Assembly (NCBI GenBank): GCA_026873275.1
Contig: JANTUC010000013.1
Coordinates: forward strand, 930,001-994,000
DNA length: 64,000 nt
Reading direction: 5' to 3'
Origin: Pseudopithomyces maydicus
Taxonomy: Eukaryota; Ascomycota; Dothideomycetes; Pleosporales; Didymosphaeriaceae
Of the stretch, positions 54,549 to 64,000 are shown in pieces. Every line of letters starts with the position of its first letter. The stretch's first letter is position 1. The notes under the pieces were generated by a model, which was not told the origin of the DNA, searched no databases, and saw only the letters and a list, made by a program, of their open reading frames with translations. The translations under genes were made by a program, and so were the position numbers.

Positions 54549-55578
54549 TCAGGGAAATAAAGTGACCAGATCCTTCGCTTCCTTCTTGAGCAGAGCAATC
54601 GTTTCGTCCCAGATTTGGCTCTGCGTTGTCTCCCCTTCATTCGAAAGCACGAAAGGGCTGGGCCTGAACCTATTTAGCAACCTCTTCATGCGTGTGATAC
54701 TTTCCAAAAACTCACCGCATCTCCCTCTGTTCACTCAAATATGCCCCATGGCTCCCGTTATGTTGTACAAGTGCATCAGCAAGACAGTACCCACCCTGTT
54801 GCTGCGTCCAAGCAAATAGCCAGAGAAAGATGTTGATGGCGCTGGGGCTACTGCGATGTAATCCACTGTAGCAGAAGCCCGGGTTCACAGTATTGATCAC
54901 TACCTCGCTCCTTTCCGTTTTCTGCGCCAATTCTCGTGTCCAGAGTACATTCAATAGTTTGGAGGTGTAGTAACGCTGAACCTGCGTGCCAAAGGCCTCG
55001 GGTTTGTCCATATGCTCCAGAATATTTTCTGCGTTTCGCTCTTTGAACGGGATCCAAAAGTGACCTTCGGAGCTTACGATGGTAAGACGCGTAGGGGTGT
55101 TGAGCTTCTGTGCTGTGCGTCGCAATGTGGGAAGAACAGCTAAAGAAACAGCCGATGTGCCAATGTGGTTGATCTGCACATTCATCTCATGGCCCGACAA
55201 ACTCTTGTTGTAGCGCATAATCTTCACGCCTGCATTGAGGAGGACGTAATCCAGTCGGTCTAACCGTTCGACCTTCTTCCCAAACTCGGCAATACTTTGG
55301 TAAGATTCGTGATCGAGCGGCCAGACGTGGATTTCGCAGTTTGGGGATGCATCGGGCGCCTCAAGAATCTCTGTCTTTGCTGCTTCACCTTTTGAGACAT
55401 CTCGAACGGCGATGATAAGACGTGAAAGCCTGCGGGAGACTAGTGCACGTGCTGCTTCCAAACCTAGGCCGCTGTTTGCGCCTGTTATCAAAGCTGTTTT
55501 GCCTTGTAAAGAGAGAGATGGTGGTAGCGGCCGCGGCTTGACCGTCCACTGTCGCCAAACAAAGCCTAGATAATTCAT
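54549..55578 (-). CDS. Short-chain dehydrogenase, retinol-dehydrogenase/WWOX-like
   Basis: 327 residues from exons 55578-54716 and 54669-54549 (46-nt intron). Motifs are TGANSGLG near the N-terminus, NAG in VLLNAGVKIM, and YYTSK as the active-site Tyr/Lys. The N-terminal MNYLGFVWRQWTVKP precedes the Rossmann fold without a clear signal peptide. The second exon supplies the C-terminal helix (SQIWDETIALLKKEAKDLV). This is the broad fungal group of light-dependent-reductase/retinol-dehydrogenase-like SDRs, often in secondary metabolism; the substrate is not predictable. Confidence 0.82.
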
Positions 55579-55752
55579 AGCGTCAAGGCTGTGGTATGTT
55601 CAGTTGATGGAGAAGGAAGTAGTCGATGATAAGTAGACCCGCAAATGTCAGGGTGATTGGCGCTAGTAAAGTTGCGTAGTCCCAAACGCCAAGGCCTAGC
55701 CTGTACCAACATTGTCCGAGCATGAAGAGTATACAACTACTGAATAAACCTG
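55579..55752 (-). other. Short leader with possible 46-codon upstream frame
   Basis: Between the stop of the large CPSF_A-type gene and the SDR start, a frame from an ATG at 55723 codes a hydrophobic peptide (MLGQCWYRLGLGVWDYATLL and on) and stops 4 nt before the SDR ATG. It could be an upstream ORF or a small membrane peptide. Evidence is only its openness and hydrophobicity. Confidence 0.3.
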
Positions 55753-58700
55753 CTAAAGAAGTGGCATCAGTAATTCCTTGAGCCACTCTTCAACTATATT
55801 GAATACCGCGTCCCTCTCCTCCATCATCTCGGACAGCCATCTTGCTTTTTCCAAAAACAGCCTTTCCACATCCGCGTCGCATCCTTCCCTAACCATATTC
55901 TTCAACGCCCCGCCTTCTTCAAAGAACCTACTCAACAGGTCTCCATCTACATGTCTAAATCTCGGTATTACAGATCCTCTGTCGTGCACCTCAGGATCGA
56001 CGTCCCTTGCTTTGATATCTGCGTCCTGCGATCCTTCTGCCCCATTTTGTAGAAGATTAAAGATATGGGTCCTCATATGTTTGACGGTGCTAAACTGTAG
56101 TGCTGGATCGCGCTTTCGTTTTTCCTCAATCAAATTCTGGATGAAGCGTAGGAGATGGAGGGCCTGTATTTCGAGGGTAGCGAAACTGTAGATGGTGCCA
56201 TCTGTACAGGCACCAAGAAAATCATCGTCTATAACACCAAGTGGCTGACAAGTAGTACGACTGGGGTTTTGCAAGCGGCGCCATGGAGGACGGATATCGC
56301 CGCGTTGAATGCGTATAACGGAGCGTGGGAGACAAGCTTCGAACATGGTAACAGTAGCGCTCTTGTTCGATGGGCCTTGAGGTTGGAGGAGGCCTGTTAC
56401 TGATGCGTTCTTGTCGGTAAGCAGGACAATTGTGGCTTGTTGTAAATCCGGGCGTAGATTATCAACCGAAGGGTAGTTAAATGTCAGGTGGCGTAGGGAT
56501 AGACGTTGGCTGGAATCGCTGAAGACCTGACTGATTTTGAAAGTCGTTTCATCTTCTGGATCGGGGATTTTGCTGATGTGGAAGCAAAGGTGAGAGTCAT
56601 GGCTTGTGGAAACATGAATGAAGTTTTCGGAAACGGTCATATGAACTCCAGGAGATGGCAGCTGGATTTGTCCGCGTGGCTTCCATCTGCGTTTTTTAGT
56701 TTATGCAATCAATATACGAGTGGCGACTCTTACCTCGCTGCTTCGGTACGTTCTATTTGCTCAATCTGCATAGTATCTCCAATAATGCTGACAATGTGCT
56801 GATTGTCGTAAACAGCTATGCAGCGAACAGGTTTCTCGAAACGTTTCTTGTCCTTTACTGTCAGTCCAGATTTACCCACATTCAGAATAAGTCTTCGCCC
56901 AGTCTCCTTTCCGGGAGATTCTGTGATCCCAGTACCCACTACTATAAGCGCATGCTGACGGTCTTCGCTGCCTAGGAACACCCATCGAACCATTGAATAA
57001 ACTCGCTCGTAGTGTTTCAAGGGTACCTCGGTCTTTTCGAGCCTGGCCTTTGGCGTGCCAGATATGAATTCATCTTTGATTGCAGGATCCGCATTTGTCT
57101 CGTCGCGGAGCAAGCTTATGATCTTTATATTCGAAAGCATAGTCCTGTATTTGAGATTCGATGTACGCTCTTCCTTGAGCTCGCTGGTGACTACAATCAT
57201 ATGATGAGCCAAGTCATCCGCGATCATGATTTTCGTAGGTGTGCCGGTACATGAAAGTTTCCGTGGGACAATCTTGGCTCCTTCTGGTGGCGACGGTACA
57301 TTTTGACATGATTGCTTGATGTCATAATCCAAGCGAGCATAGACCATCTGGTCTCCAATTACAGCAAGTATGTATCCACCTAATTCTCTCTCTTCTTGAT
57401 CCTGGTCTTTTGTGAAAGGTATTTGGTCGATAGCATTCAAAGCGCCTTGCGAATATGTTGGAGACTGCGGACAATCGAGCCAGATGGAGTCTATATGTAC
57501 TTCAAAATCGCGGGCTGATAGATGAATGCGGCAGAAGTCGGCACCACATGCCAGAAAAGCCATTGAATGGTCAGTCTTGTTCGGGGTAATGTAAACTGGC
57601 GAAGTCCCCATTCTGATAAAACTGGGGGTCTTCGAGACGGGTGCTGCCATAAAAGTGAGTACAGTGGCATGGTACATGACATGATACATACGTGAAGAAG
57701 CAGCCATTGCTGTCTGAATATCTACAAGGTCTAGGCAGAGTAAAAGGCCGGTTCTAGTCCCACATACAATTTTCTCATGCCCTTGTACCGTGAGTAGAGC
57801 CGCACTTTCGTAGCGATGCTGCAGATGACGGGATTGAGCACTGTGGTACATCGGCAGTAATGAGCCCTGTTCACTGCACCTAAATAACGAGAAGCCAATA
57901 TCGCCGATCCCAACAAAGACGAAGGGACCAAGATTCTCGGATGTTAATATATGGATACACGTAGGGTCGCTGGTGAGCTGTGTACCCTGGTTCGACGTTT
58001 GGATAGAACCATCATCTCCGATAGGCATGGCTCGGATGGTAGGTTTTGTTTCTTCGTAATAAGCGACCACGATGTAGGGAAAATCAGGTTTCGTGGCAGC
58101 ACCCAGGAGTGAGTTGGGAAATGTGACGTTGCTGACTAGAGCTAATTGCGGACGTTGAACGACTCTGATTTCGTTGTTGGTTACTTGAACAGCAAATTTT
58201 CCATTAACAGGACAAGCTGCCAACGTTTCTGCACTGCGCATAAGGCCATCGTGATCAGGCTGCTCTGTTTCCCACACTATATTGTCTGTGGAATTTCCGA
58301 AGCTATTACTCTGGCTATGCGATCTTTCATGTTGCGTCCGTGATGCGCGTAGAACCAATGTCTCGCCAGGGACAGTGACTAGAAAGGTCGCATGATCCTG
58401 CTGCATCAAGTTGCCATCTCGCTCAAACGGGGCACTGCCATGATCAACTAACCATAGGCCTGTGGTCCCTTTCAAACCACTGAAAGTCTCATCGACCAAG
58501 GCTCTGAGCCCTCGTCTAAGCTGGGAAACTTGGCCGAAAGGAGTTTTGCCGTTCGCAACAAATATACTAGCTCGAGTTCGATCGTATGGCAGTGGCATGT
58601 TCTCAAGTCGCGCAACAGCCATATCGGTAATCGGGGCCCAATTCGGTAGCGACTCTATCAAACTGAACATATTGGTTTCCGAGTATGGAACCTGATCCGT

Positions 58701-60175
58701 GTATTCTTGTGGCCAAGAGCCAACCTTGCAAAGGTGACCGTCACTGCCAAACCCTCCCGCCACCAGCACGTCAGGATATGACTGTGCAAACTCAGAGCCA
58801 TCCGCTTTGAGACAAGCAAATGCAGTGTCGACTGGACAGGGCCAACTGCCGGCATGGGAAATCTCAAGTGGATCCGCTATGCCTCCGAGTTCCACATAGA
58901 GAACCGCACCGTCCTCGCGGACCAGATAGATTGCTTCTTTGTCAAAATCAGGGTTGCGAGGAGCTCGGTCCCATTGCACCCAGAGTGCAGTACCTTTGTT
59001 ACTACCAGGATGAAGCGCTTTCAGGAATTGGTCCGGTATGGGGGTTTTCAAGGTAGTTGGGGGCCCAGCCAATACCCCTTTGCACACAGAGATATACTCA
59101 CTCTGGACGAGTAAGAAGTCTGCACTCCGGCTCAGCGGTATTAGAAGCGATGGGTTGCGGTTGTCTAAAATAGTTAGTGTCTGCAAAAGAAAAAAATATA
59201 TACCCAAGTATACGAGATAGCCATATACACACCAAAGTCTAGTATTGACCTAGATTTCCGGGGCATGATGTCCAGACTGTTTCTGAGGTCCCAGTCGTGG
59301 GTTTCGATCTTTGTCTTGCCCTCGTGAACAACAATGAAAACCAAGACAACATGGGGATCGTCTTCATTAGTGCCTGGAGAGAGGAAATCCATATGCATGA
59401 TACGGCCCTCGATTGGGTATTGCGTTTCTTCGGTTATGGGCACATCGTCATTTCCAGCTTGCATATCGCGACGCCATACGTCCATTGGCTTTGTCTTGTA
59501 AAACATGAAGCAGCCTTCAGCAGCAGCTACAGCTATAGCATGGCATCGTGGTTCTATGGCTAGAAACTGACCTGGCCGATTAAAACGTGATGCTGCAGTG
59601 GGTAGCCTTATGGTTTTCTGGGCGAAGGTGGTTGAGCCGTGAGGGCCGTCTTTTGCCCAAAGAAACATGAGTGTCCTTGTGGTCAGGGTGAGTACGATGA
59701 CTTCTAGGGGAAGCGTATTCGCTTGCTCTCCTGTCATGGAACGTCTGCTACGGTGGAGGGATGTCCTTTTCAAAAGGGGGCTTTTCTCGGAAGTGTTGAC
59801 ATGCACCTTGCGGGGATCACCGAAAGCCTTTGCGGCCAGAATTTTCCCCTTGAAATCGGATTTCGTTGCAACGTGGCGGAGATGGCCGTAGTCGCATATT
59901 TCTTTTAGCTGCACAAAGTCTTGTCCGATGAAGACTACGTCGTCGAGATCTTTGTGACGGATGTTTGCGGGTAGGATGAAATTGTAAAGGGGGCTGCCAA
60001 TGACTGTCTTGGAGAGGATGCCCATCTCTGGAAGCTTGCGAGGTCTAGTAGTGGCAACATGGTCCATGTCGACGTCTTCTTGCTGCTGAGCTCTTGACAT
60101 GATTTGGTAAACATCGGCAGATCTAGAGACCCACTCTCCATCGACGAGGACGGAGCCTTGGACTTGGAACTCCAT
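55753..60175 (-). CDS. Large beta-propeller protein with MMS1_N and CPSF_A regions
   Basis: About 1435 residues in three exons: 60175-59233, 59164-56734 and 56686-55753. The first intron has an alternative join (exon ends 59231/59180, 1441 residues); the version given has a CTAAC branch close to its acceptor. The N-terminal half (SPLYNFILPANIRHKDLDDVVFIG, LLIPLSRSADFLLVQSEYISV) is of the MMS1_N type. The C-terminus has the CPSF_A-like FNLLQNGA and DGDLLSRFFEEGG, as in DDB1, CPSF160 and SF3B3. Such proteins scaffold ubiquitin ligases or RNA processing. Which paralogue this is cannot be settled; it is longer than DDB1. Confidence 0.75.
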
Positions 60176-60814
60176 GATGGGGATCTGTGGTCTGTGGCAG
60201 GGTAGTGTCGAACAGGTGACTGTGCAGCGAGGCGTCGTTTGGAAGGCCTGTGTTTGGACGGGGTGGTGGTGGGTCAGGAAAGCGAGGCAGTAGAAGGATG
60301 CACAGATGCGGTCCAGGTGGTAGCGCGTTGAGAAAGTCGCACCGGGTCGGAACACTGGGCAGCTGTCATGTTGGTATGGCAGTCTTGTCAGACAGCAAGG
60401 GGGATTAGGCAAGAGGCGGCGGGGTAGGACATGGAGATATTCAGCACGGCAGGGTATAGCAGAGAGCTATCGGAAGGGTAGGCAGGATGGCTAGAATGGG
60501 CGAATTGGAGGAGTGCCGGGTGGAAGGTGCAGGGTTTCGCACAGGCGGGTTAAGAGTTGGTCTCACGGGACGGAGAAGTGTCGTAACGGGCGAGTTGCTG
60601 TACGATCGATATAGGGCGACAGGGACCGGGTATCTCTGGATCGTGCAGGGTAGGAAGAACGAGGCACGCGGCCGGCGGGCATTGGCTGGCCCCAGGGCGA
60701 TGCGAGTTGGAAGGGCGCCGGCTAGGTAGAAAGAGGATGCAGGTTTGAGTGCGGGCGGGATGTATCGGATTCGGATGCAGCTACTGCGAGGTGGTGGGCG
60801 CGGGCCGACGAGTG

Positions 60815-60920
60815 GACTAGCTAGCAGGTAGCTACCGTGCCTAGATGGGTAGGCATCTACCCAGTACAGTGTCGTATCTACCGTATCTACCGTGCCTACC
60901 TATAGGTACCTACCTACATA
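60815..60920. repeat. TACC/GGTA-rich degenerate repeat block
   Basis: Many short units such as TAGCTACC, TCTACCGTATCTACCG and GGTACCTACC occur in direct and inverted order. Short motif arrays of this kind are common in filamentous-fungal promoters. Confidence 0.5.
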
Positions 60921-60981
60921 TGTACAGCACCTAGACCAGATGCCGGTAGACTAGACTGGATATCTGCTGCGCTGCACGCCG

Positions 60982-60983
<2 letters not shown>

Positions 60984-61016
<33 letters not shown>
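60984..61016 (+). repeat. (CTG)11 microsatellite
   Basis: Eleven perfect CTG triplets in non-coding DNA about 250 bp upstream of the TBC gene start. Likely length-variable between strains. Confidence 0.85.
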
Positions 61017-61018
<2 letters not shown>

Positions 61019-61264
61019 GCGCGTGGTCGCGAGCGGGTGCCAAGGGTGACGTTGCGCATCGAGGACGCGAGATGTGGATTGCAGCTGGTGTTTTGAAACA
61101 TCCACCTCGTCGCCCACCAGCCATGACACGACAGCACGTGTACGCCCAATCACCGCCCTTGGCTGCTCCAGACCTCACCGGCTGAACCGCTGCGCGCCCT
61201 ACGTTGCCCTACCCAGAGCACGCATATCTGTGGCGTATCGACTCGCCATGCCGGCGCACCTGCC

Positions 61265-62653
61265 ATGGCCTCCTCACCGAACTCGTCCCGCAACCCCTCC
61301 AGCTCGCGCTCAGTGAGCTCGACCAGCCTGTCCACCCGCCGCGGCACCCTCACCGCCACCCAGCCCCAGCTCTCGCCGGCCGAGCAGGAAAAGGCTGAGC
61401 TGGTCAGCGCCGCCTGCCGGGACCGCCATCTCCACGCTCTCGTGCAGCTCGCGACCACCACCCACGGCCTGGTCACCGACAGCCTTCGCCGTGCAGCATG
61501 TGCGTCTCCGTGCTACCTCGCCGCCGGCGCCGCCGCTGACATGTTGCAGGGCCCCTTCTTCTCGGCTGCGCCCCGCCCGCCGACGACGACGACGACCAGG
61601 TTTCGTGGAAGCAGCTGTCTGCACACAAGGATGAGGGTCAGGTGGCTTTGGACGTCAATCGTGCATTCGTCTTCTACCCACGCAACCGTGCGTCTTCTCC
61701 ATTCGCTCATGCTGGCTGCTGTGTTGACACGCCACTGCAGAATCAGAGAAACACCTTGACCGCCTCAGAGACGAGCTCTCCGACATCATCATCGAGGTCC
61801 TCCGCAGACACCCCTCCCTGCACTACTTCCAAGGCTACCACGACATCGTCCAGGTCTTCCTCCTGGTCCTCGGCCCCTCGCTAGCCCCCTCCCCGACCGC
61901 CCGCCTCTCTCTCCTCCGCATCCGCGACTTCATGCTCTCCACCCTCGACCCGGCCATTGCCCACCTCTCTCTCCTCCACCCCATCCTCCAGACGGCCGAC
62001 CCCGAGCTCTATGCCCACCTGCCCAAGTCCCAGGCCTCGTTCGCCCTGGCCGACACCATCACCATGTTCGCCCACCACATACAAGAGTACAAGGACATAG
62101 CCCGCCTGTTTGACTTTTTCCTTGCACACCACACCGTCATGCCCATATACTTCTTCGCCGGCGTCGTGCTGTCACGGAGGGAGGAAATGCTGGAGATTGA
62201 GAAGGAGGACGAGGACATCATGCATGCCATGCTGGGGAAATTGCCCCAGCCGTTCGACGTCGAGTTCCACATCGCAAGAAGTCTAGAACTGTACGAGCGA
62301 CTGCCTCCGGAGAAGCTGGACGGCTGGCTTTGGTGGAACATCTCAAGTTCGAGCGTGCTGAAGACGTCGAGCACCCCGAGGCACTGAACAGCTTGACGCT
62401 TGAAGATGGCGAGAGGTGGATGAGGGCCCAGGAAAAGGAAGTCCGCAGGCGGCAGTTCTTGGCCAGGGCTAACAGAAATCTTTGGTTCATCAGGCGCAGG
62501 CTCTGGGTCTACCGCCGGCAGGGCGTATTCGGACTGGCCATCATCGTGGGTGCATGCGCAATATGGCTAGGCCCCTCGGTAAACACCAGCAGATTACCCA
62601 TGGTCGGACTTTTGGGTCATGTTTTCAACCGCTTGGTGAGCATTGTACGATGA
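61265..62653 (+). CDS. TBC-domain Rab GTPase-activating protein (Gyp8/TBC1D20-like), apparent frameshift
   Basis: Exons 61265-61499, 61550-61687 and 61741 onward. The arginine finger is in VALDVNRAF (Asp113, Arg116) and the glutamine finger in YFQGYHD (Gln155). Further TBC marks are FALADTITMFAHHIQEYKDI and FDFFLAHHTVMPIYFFAGVV. The frame reads to ISSSSVLKT and then stops at 62387. A -1 shift near 62366 opens a frame with VEHPEALNSLTLEDGERWM and a tail anchor (GVFGLAIIVGACAIWLG) ending at 62653, the expected Gyp8-like end. So one base seems missing, by mutation or sequencing error. The role is Rab1/Ypt1 inactivation at the ER-Golgi. Confidence 0.8.
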
Positions 62654-63006
62654 TCATGTTCAATAGTAAAAAAGTCATGTGCTTCAAAAAGCTGCGATCG
62701 CGTACGTAGCTTACACTTTAATCCAATCTTCAAAAACAGGTGATATAAACGTAACCATTTCATCTTGTTTACCGTTTTGCACAATTTTGGTTGTGACCTT
62801 CTCCACACTGTGTTTGCATTGGCCCCATCCCACCTCGTGTGCACATGTGTCTCCACTCGATCCACGGATTTGACTCGCACACCCAAGACTACACATATAT
62901 GCTGTCCCATGGATCACACTCAACAGTAACCTCGCCTACGTGAACTCATTTCCCACCATACGCCCCCTGGATGACCCAACGTTCCGGTCGGGGACCATGA
63001 GGTTGC
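62654..63006. other. Intergenic region between convergent genes
   Basis: About 350 bp between the TBC gene and the last exon of the cysteine-rich gene. No coding frame is supported. Confidence 0.4.
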
Positions 63007-63538
63007 TTAGATGGACACACCAGGCGCACAACCGCAAGCACTAGACAAATAAGTTGAGCTCTGCCTCACTTGTCAGATGGATGACTTGGTCTGACTCACC
63101 ATGGGAGCTTTGCACCCTGTACGGTTGCATTCATCGACGGTGTGCCCGAGCTGCATGATTTGTCAGTGCAGCAAGTCGACGGAGGTGGACAGGACAGGGC
63201 ATGTGGACGAACCTCCAAGCAGGCTTGACGATTCCCTACGCAAGGTCTGGGGCAACGATCTTGAATCTCGCTGACCGCAAGGCTAGTTTGTATGGCATCT
63301 TCGGGTACGGTGTCTTTGATATCGGCATCAGATATGTGGTCGTCGAGCGTAGACGCCTTGTCCTCATGATGCGAGATAGATGACACGATCGCATCTGGTC
63401 ACAGAGTTAGTGTGGTCTTGTAGATATTTGGTGCGCGTGATGGAAAGAGTTTCTCGTAACTCACTTACCATCTGGCGAGGCAGGAGCAGCGCCCACAGCC
63501 GCAGCCACGGTAAGCAGTATGAGAAAGAGCAGCTTCAT
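63007..63538 (-). CDS. Small secreted cysteine-rich protein, candidate effector
   Basis: 132 residues from three exons: 63538-63469, 63394-63100 and 63040-63007. Donors are GTAAGT and GTGAGT. The start is a strong signal peptide (MKLLFLILLTVAAAVGAAPAS). The next ~50 residues are acidic and His/Ser/Thr-rich (SSISHHEDKASTLDDHISDA), like a pro-region. The C-terminal part has ten cysteines: seven in exon 2 (DRCPRPC, QAC, LSC, TCC, KSC) and three in the tiny last exon (CACGC). If the last intron were kept the protein would end with a Trp and seven cysteines. The even count favours splicing. The family is unknown. Confidence 0.65.
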
Positions 63539-64000
63539 GCTGAGGATATGTGATGGGGACTGGCAGATGAGAAGCTGAAGAGAAGTTTTTGGAGAAAATA
63601 TTTATGTGGTCGTAATTGTAGGGGAATGTAGGTGCAGGCGGTGGGAAACCGTCATCTGGATACATAGATCGGGACGCGCTTGCCCTCCGAATCAGCTGTT
63701 TGAGCATATCATGCACAACGACGATAAAGACAAATAGTAAGATATTGATTGACTTTTACTATGCCACGATTTCAAAGACATCGTTTGATATCGATTTCTA
63801 TGGTTTGTGCCTTTGCAACAGTATCTAGATAGCGACTTAACCACGCGGGTTAAGCATAACTATACACTTATACGCCACACTCTAATCTAAATACCCGTGT
63901 TAAGTCCACGGGTGGCTCTTGCCCTTCATGGGCGACAGACGTGGTGTTACCCCTTTGGTCGGGATAACCCGGCTCTTCTTCCAAGCTAGAGGTTTCTATC
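63539..64000. other. Promoter of the cysteine-rich gene and terminal spacer
   Basis: About 460 bp with no supported gene. It carries two short inverted repeats: CTTAACC/GGTTAAG at 63836-63854 and ACCCGTG/CACGGGT at 63893-63913. These could form small hairpins or be repeat debris. Confidence 0.4.

Larger units (their letters stand above)
60176..61264. promoter_or_regulatory. Divergent promoter with CTG and TACC repeats
   Basis: About 1.1 kb between the propeller gene and the TBC gene, which diverge. It contains a TACC-rich block (about 60815-60920) and a CTG microsatellite at 60984-61016. No coding frame is supported. Confidence 0.5.

Noticed and set aside
60984..61016. CTG repeat as a coding polyglutamine or polyalanine tract
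   Set aside because: It lies in no supported gene; the frames through it are short and without start or splice context.

Overview
The window is nuclear DNA from a filamentous ascomycete (Pezizomycotina; the gene families suggest Dothideomycetes, but sequence alone does not prove this). Support comes from short GT-AG introns of about 46-107 nt, Zn2Cys6 regulators, a UAF/Rrn5 factor, siroheme/Rieske nitrite reductase and UapA-type purine permease families. I placed about 30 protein genes by joining exons across introns with matching phase. I saw no tRNA, rRNA, CRISPR array or intact transposon.

Layout. (1) 1-10264 is a sugar/polyol catabolic block: xylitol dehydrogenase (cut by the window start), two related SDR sugar reductases, an MFS sugar transporter, a Zn2Cys6 regulator, then a secreted epoxide-hydrolase-like enzyme. 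(2) 11450-19272 holds a secreted M28 aminopeptidase, the Pol I factor Rrn5, a mitochondrial Irc3-type helicase and a conserved unknown. (3) 20885-28354 is nitrate assimilation: nitrate reductase and nitrite reductase head-to-tail on the same strand, with NirA-like and GATA sites upstream and a possible broken gene between them. (4) 29621-37393 contains an unknown gene, the SNARE BOS1 (start codon alone in its exon), a divergent pair of purine-type permease and amidohydrolase, and a multi-pass membrane protein. (5) 37394-40580 is gene-poor. (6) 40581-50696 has a secreted cupin, a small surface-type protein, an allantoate-permease-like MFS, a coiled-coil membrane protein, a nodulin-like MFS and a serine incorporator. 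(7) 51151-55578 has two small unknown genes, a 405-aa protein whose N-terminus copies the histone H3 tail, a gene relic and an SDR. (8) 55753-63538 has a large MMS1_N/CPSF_A beta-propeller protein, a TBC Rab-GAP with an apparent frameshift, and a three-exon cysteine-rich secreted protein.

The most striking item is the protein at 52733-53950. Its first 21 residues after Met match the histone H3 tail at 18 positions, including the K4 and K9 contexts, but it continues into an F-box-like/DUF7730-type domain and a basic nuclear signal instead of a histone fold. Next in interest are the divergent permease-amidohydrolase pair, whose permease departs from the nucleobase-transporter signature, the pentose/polyol block, and the cysteine-rich candidate effector at the right end.
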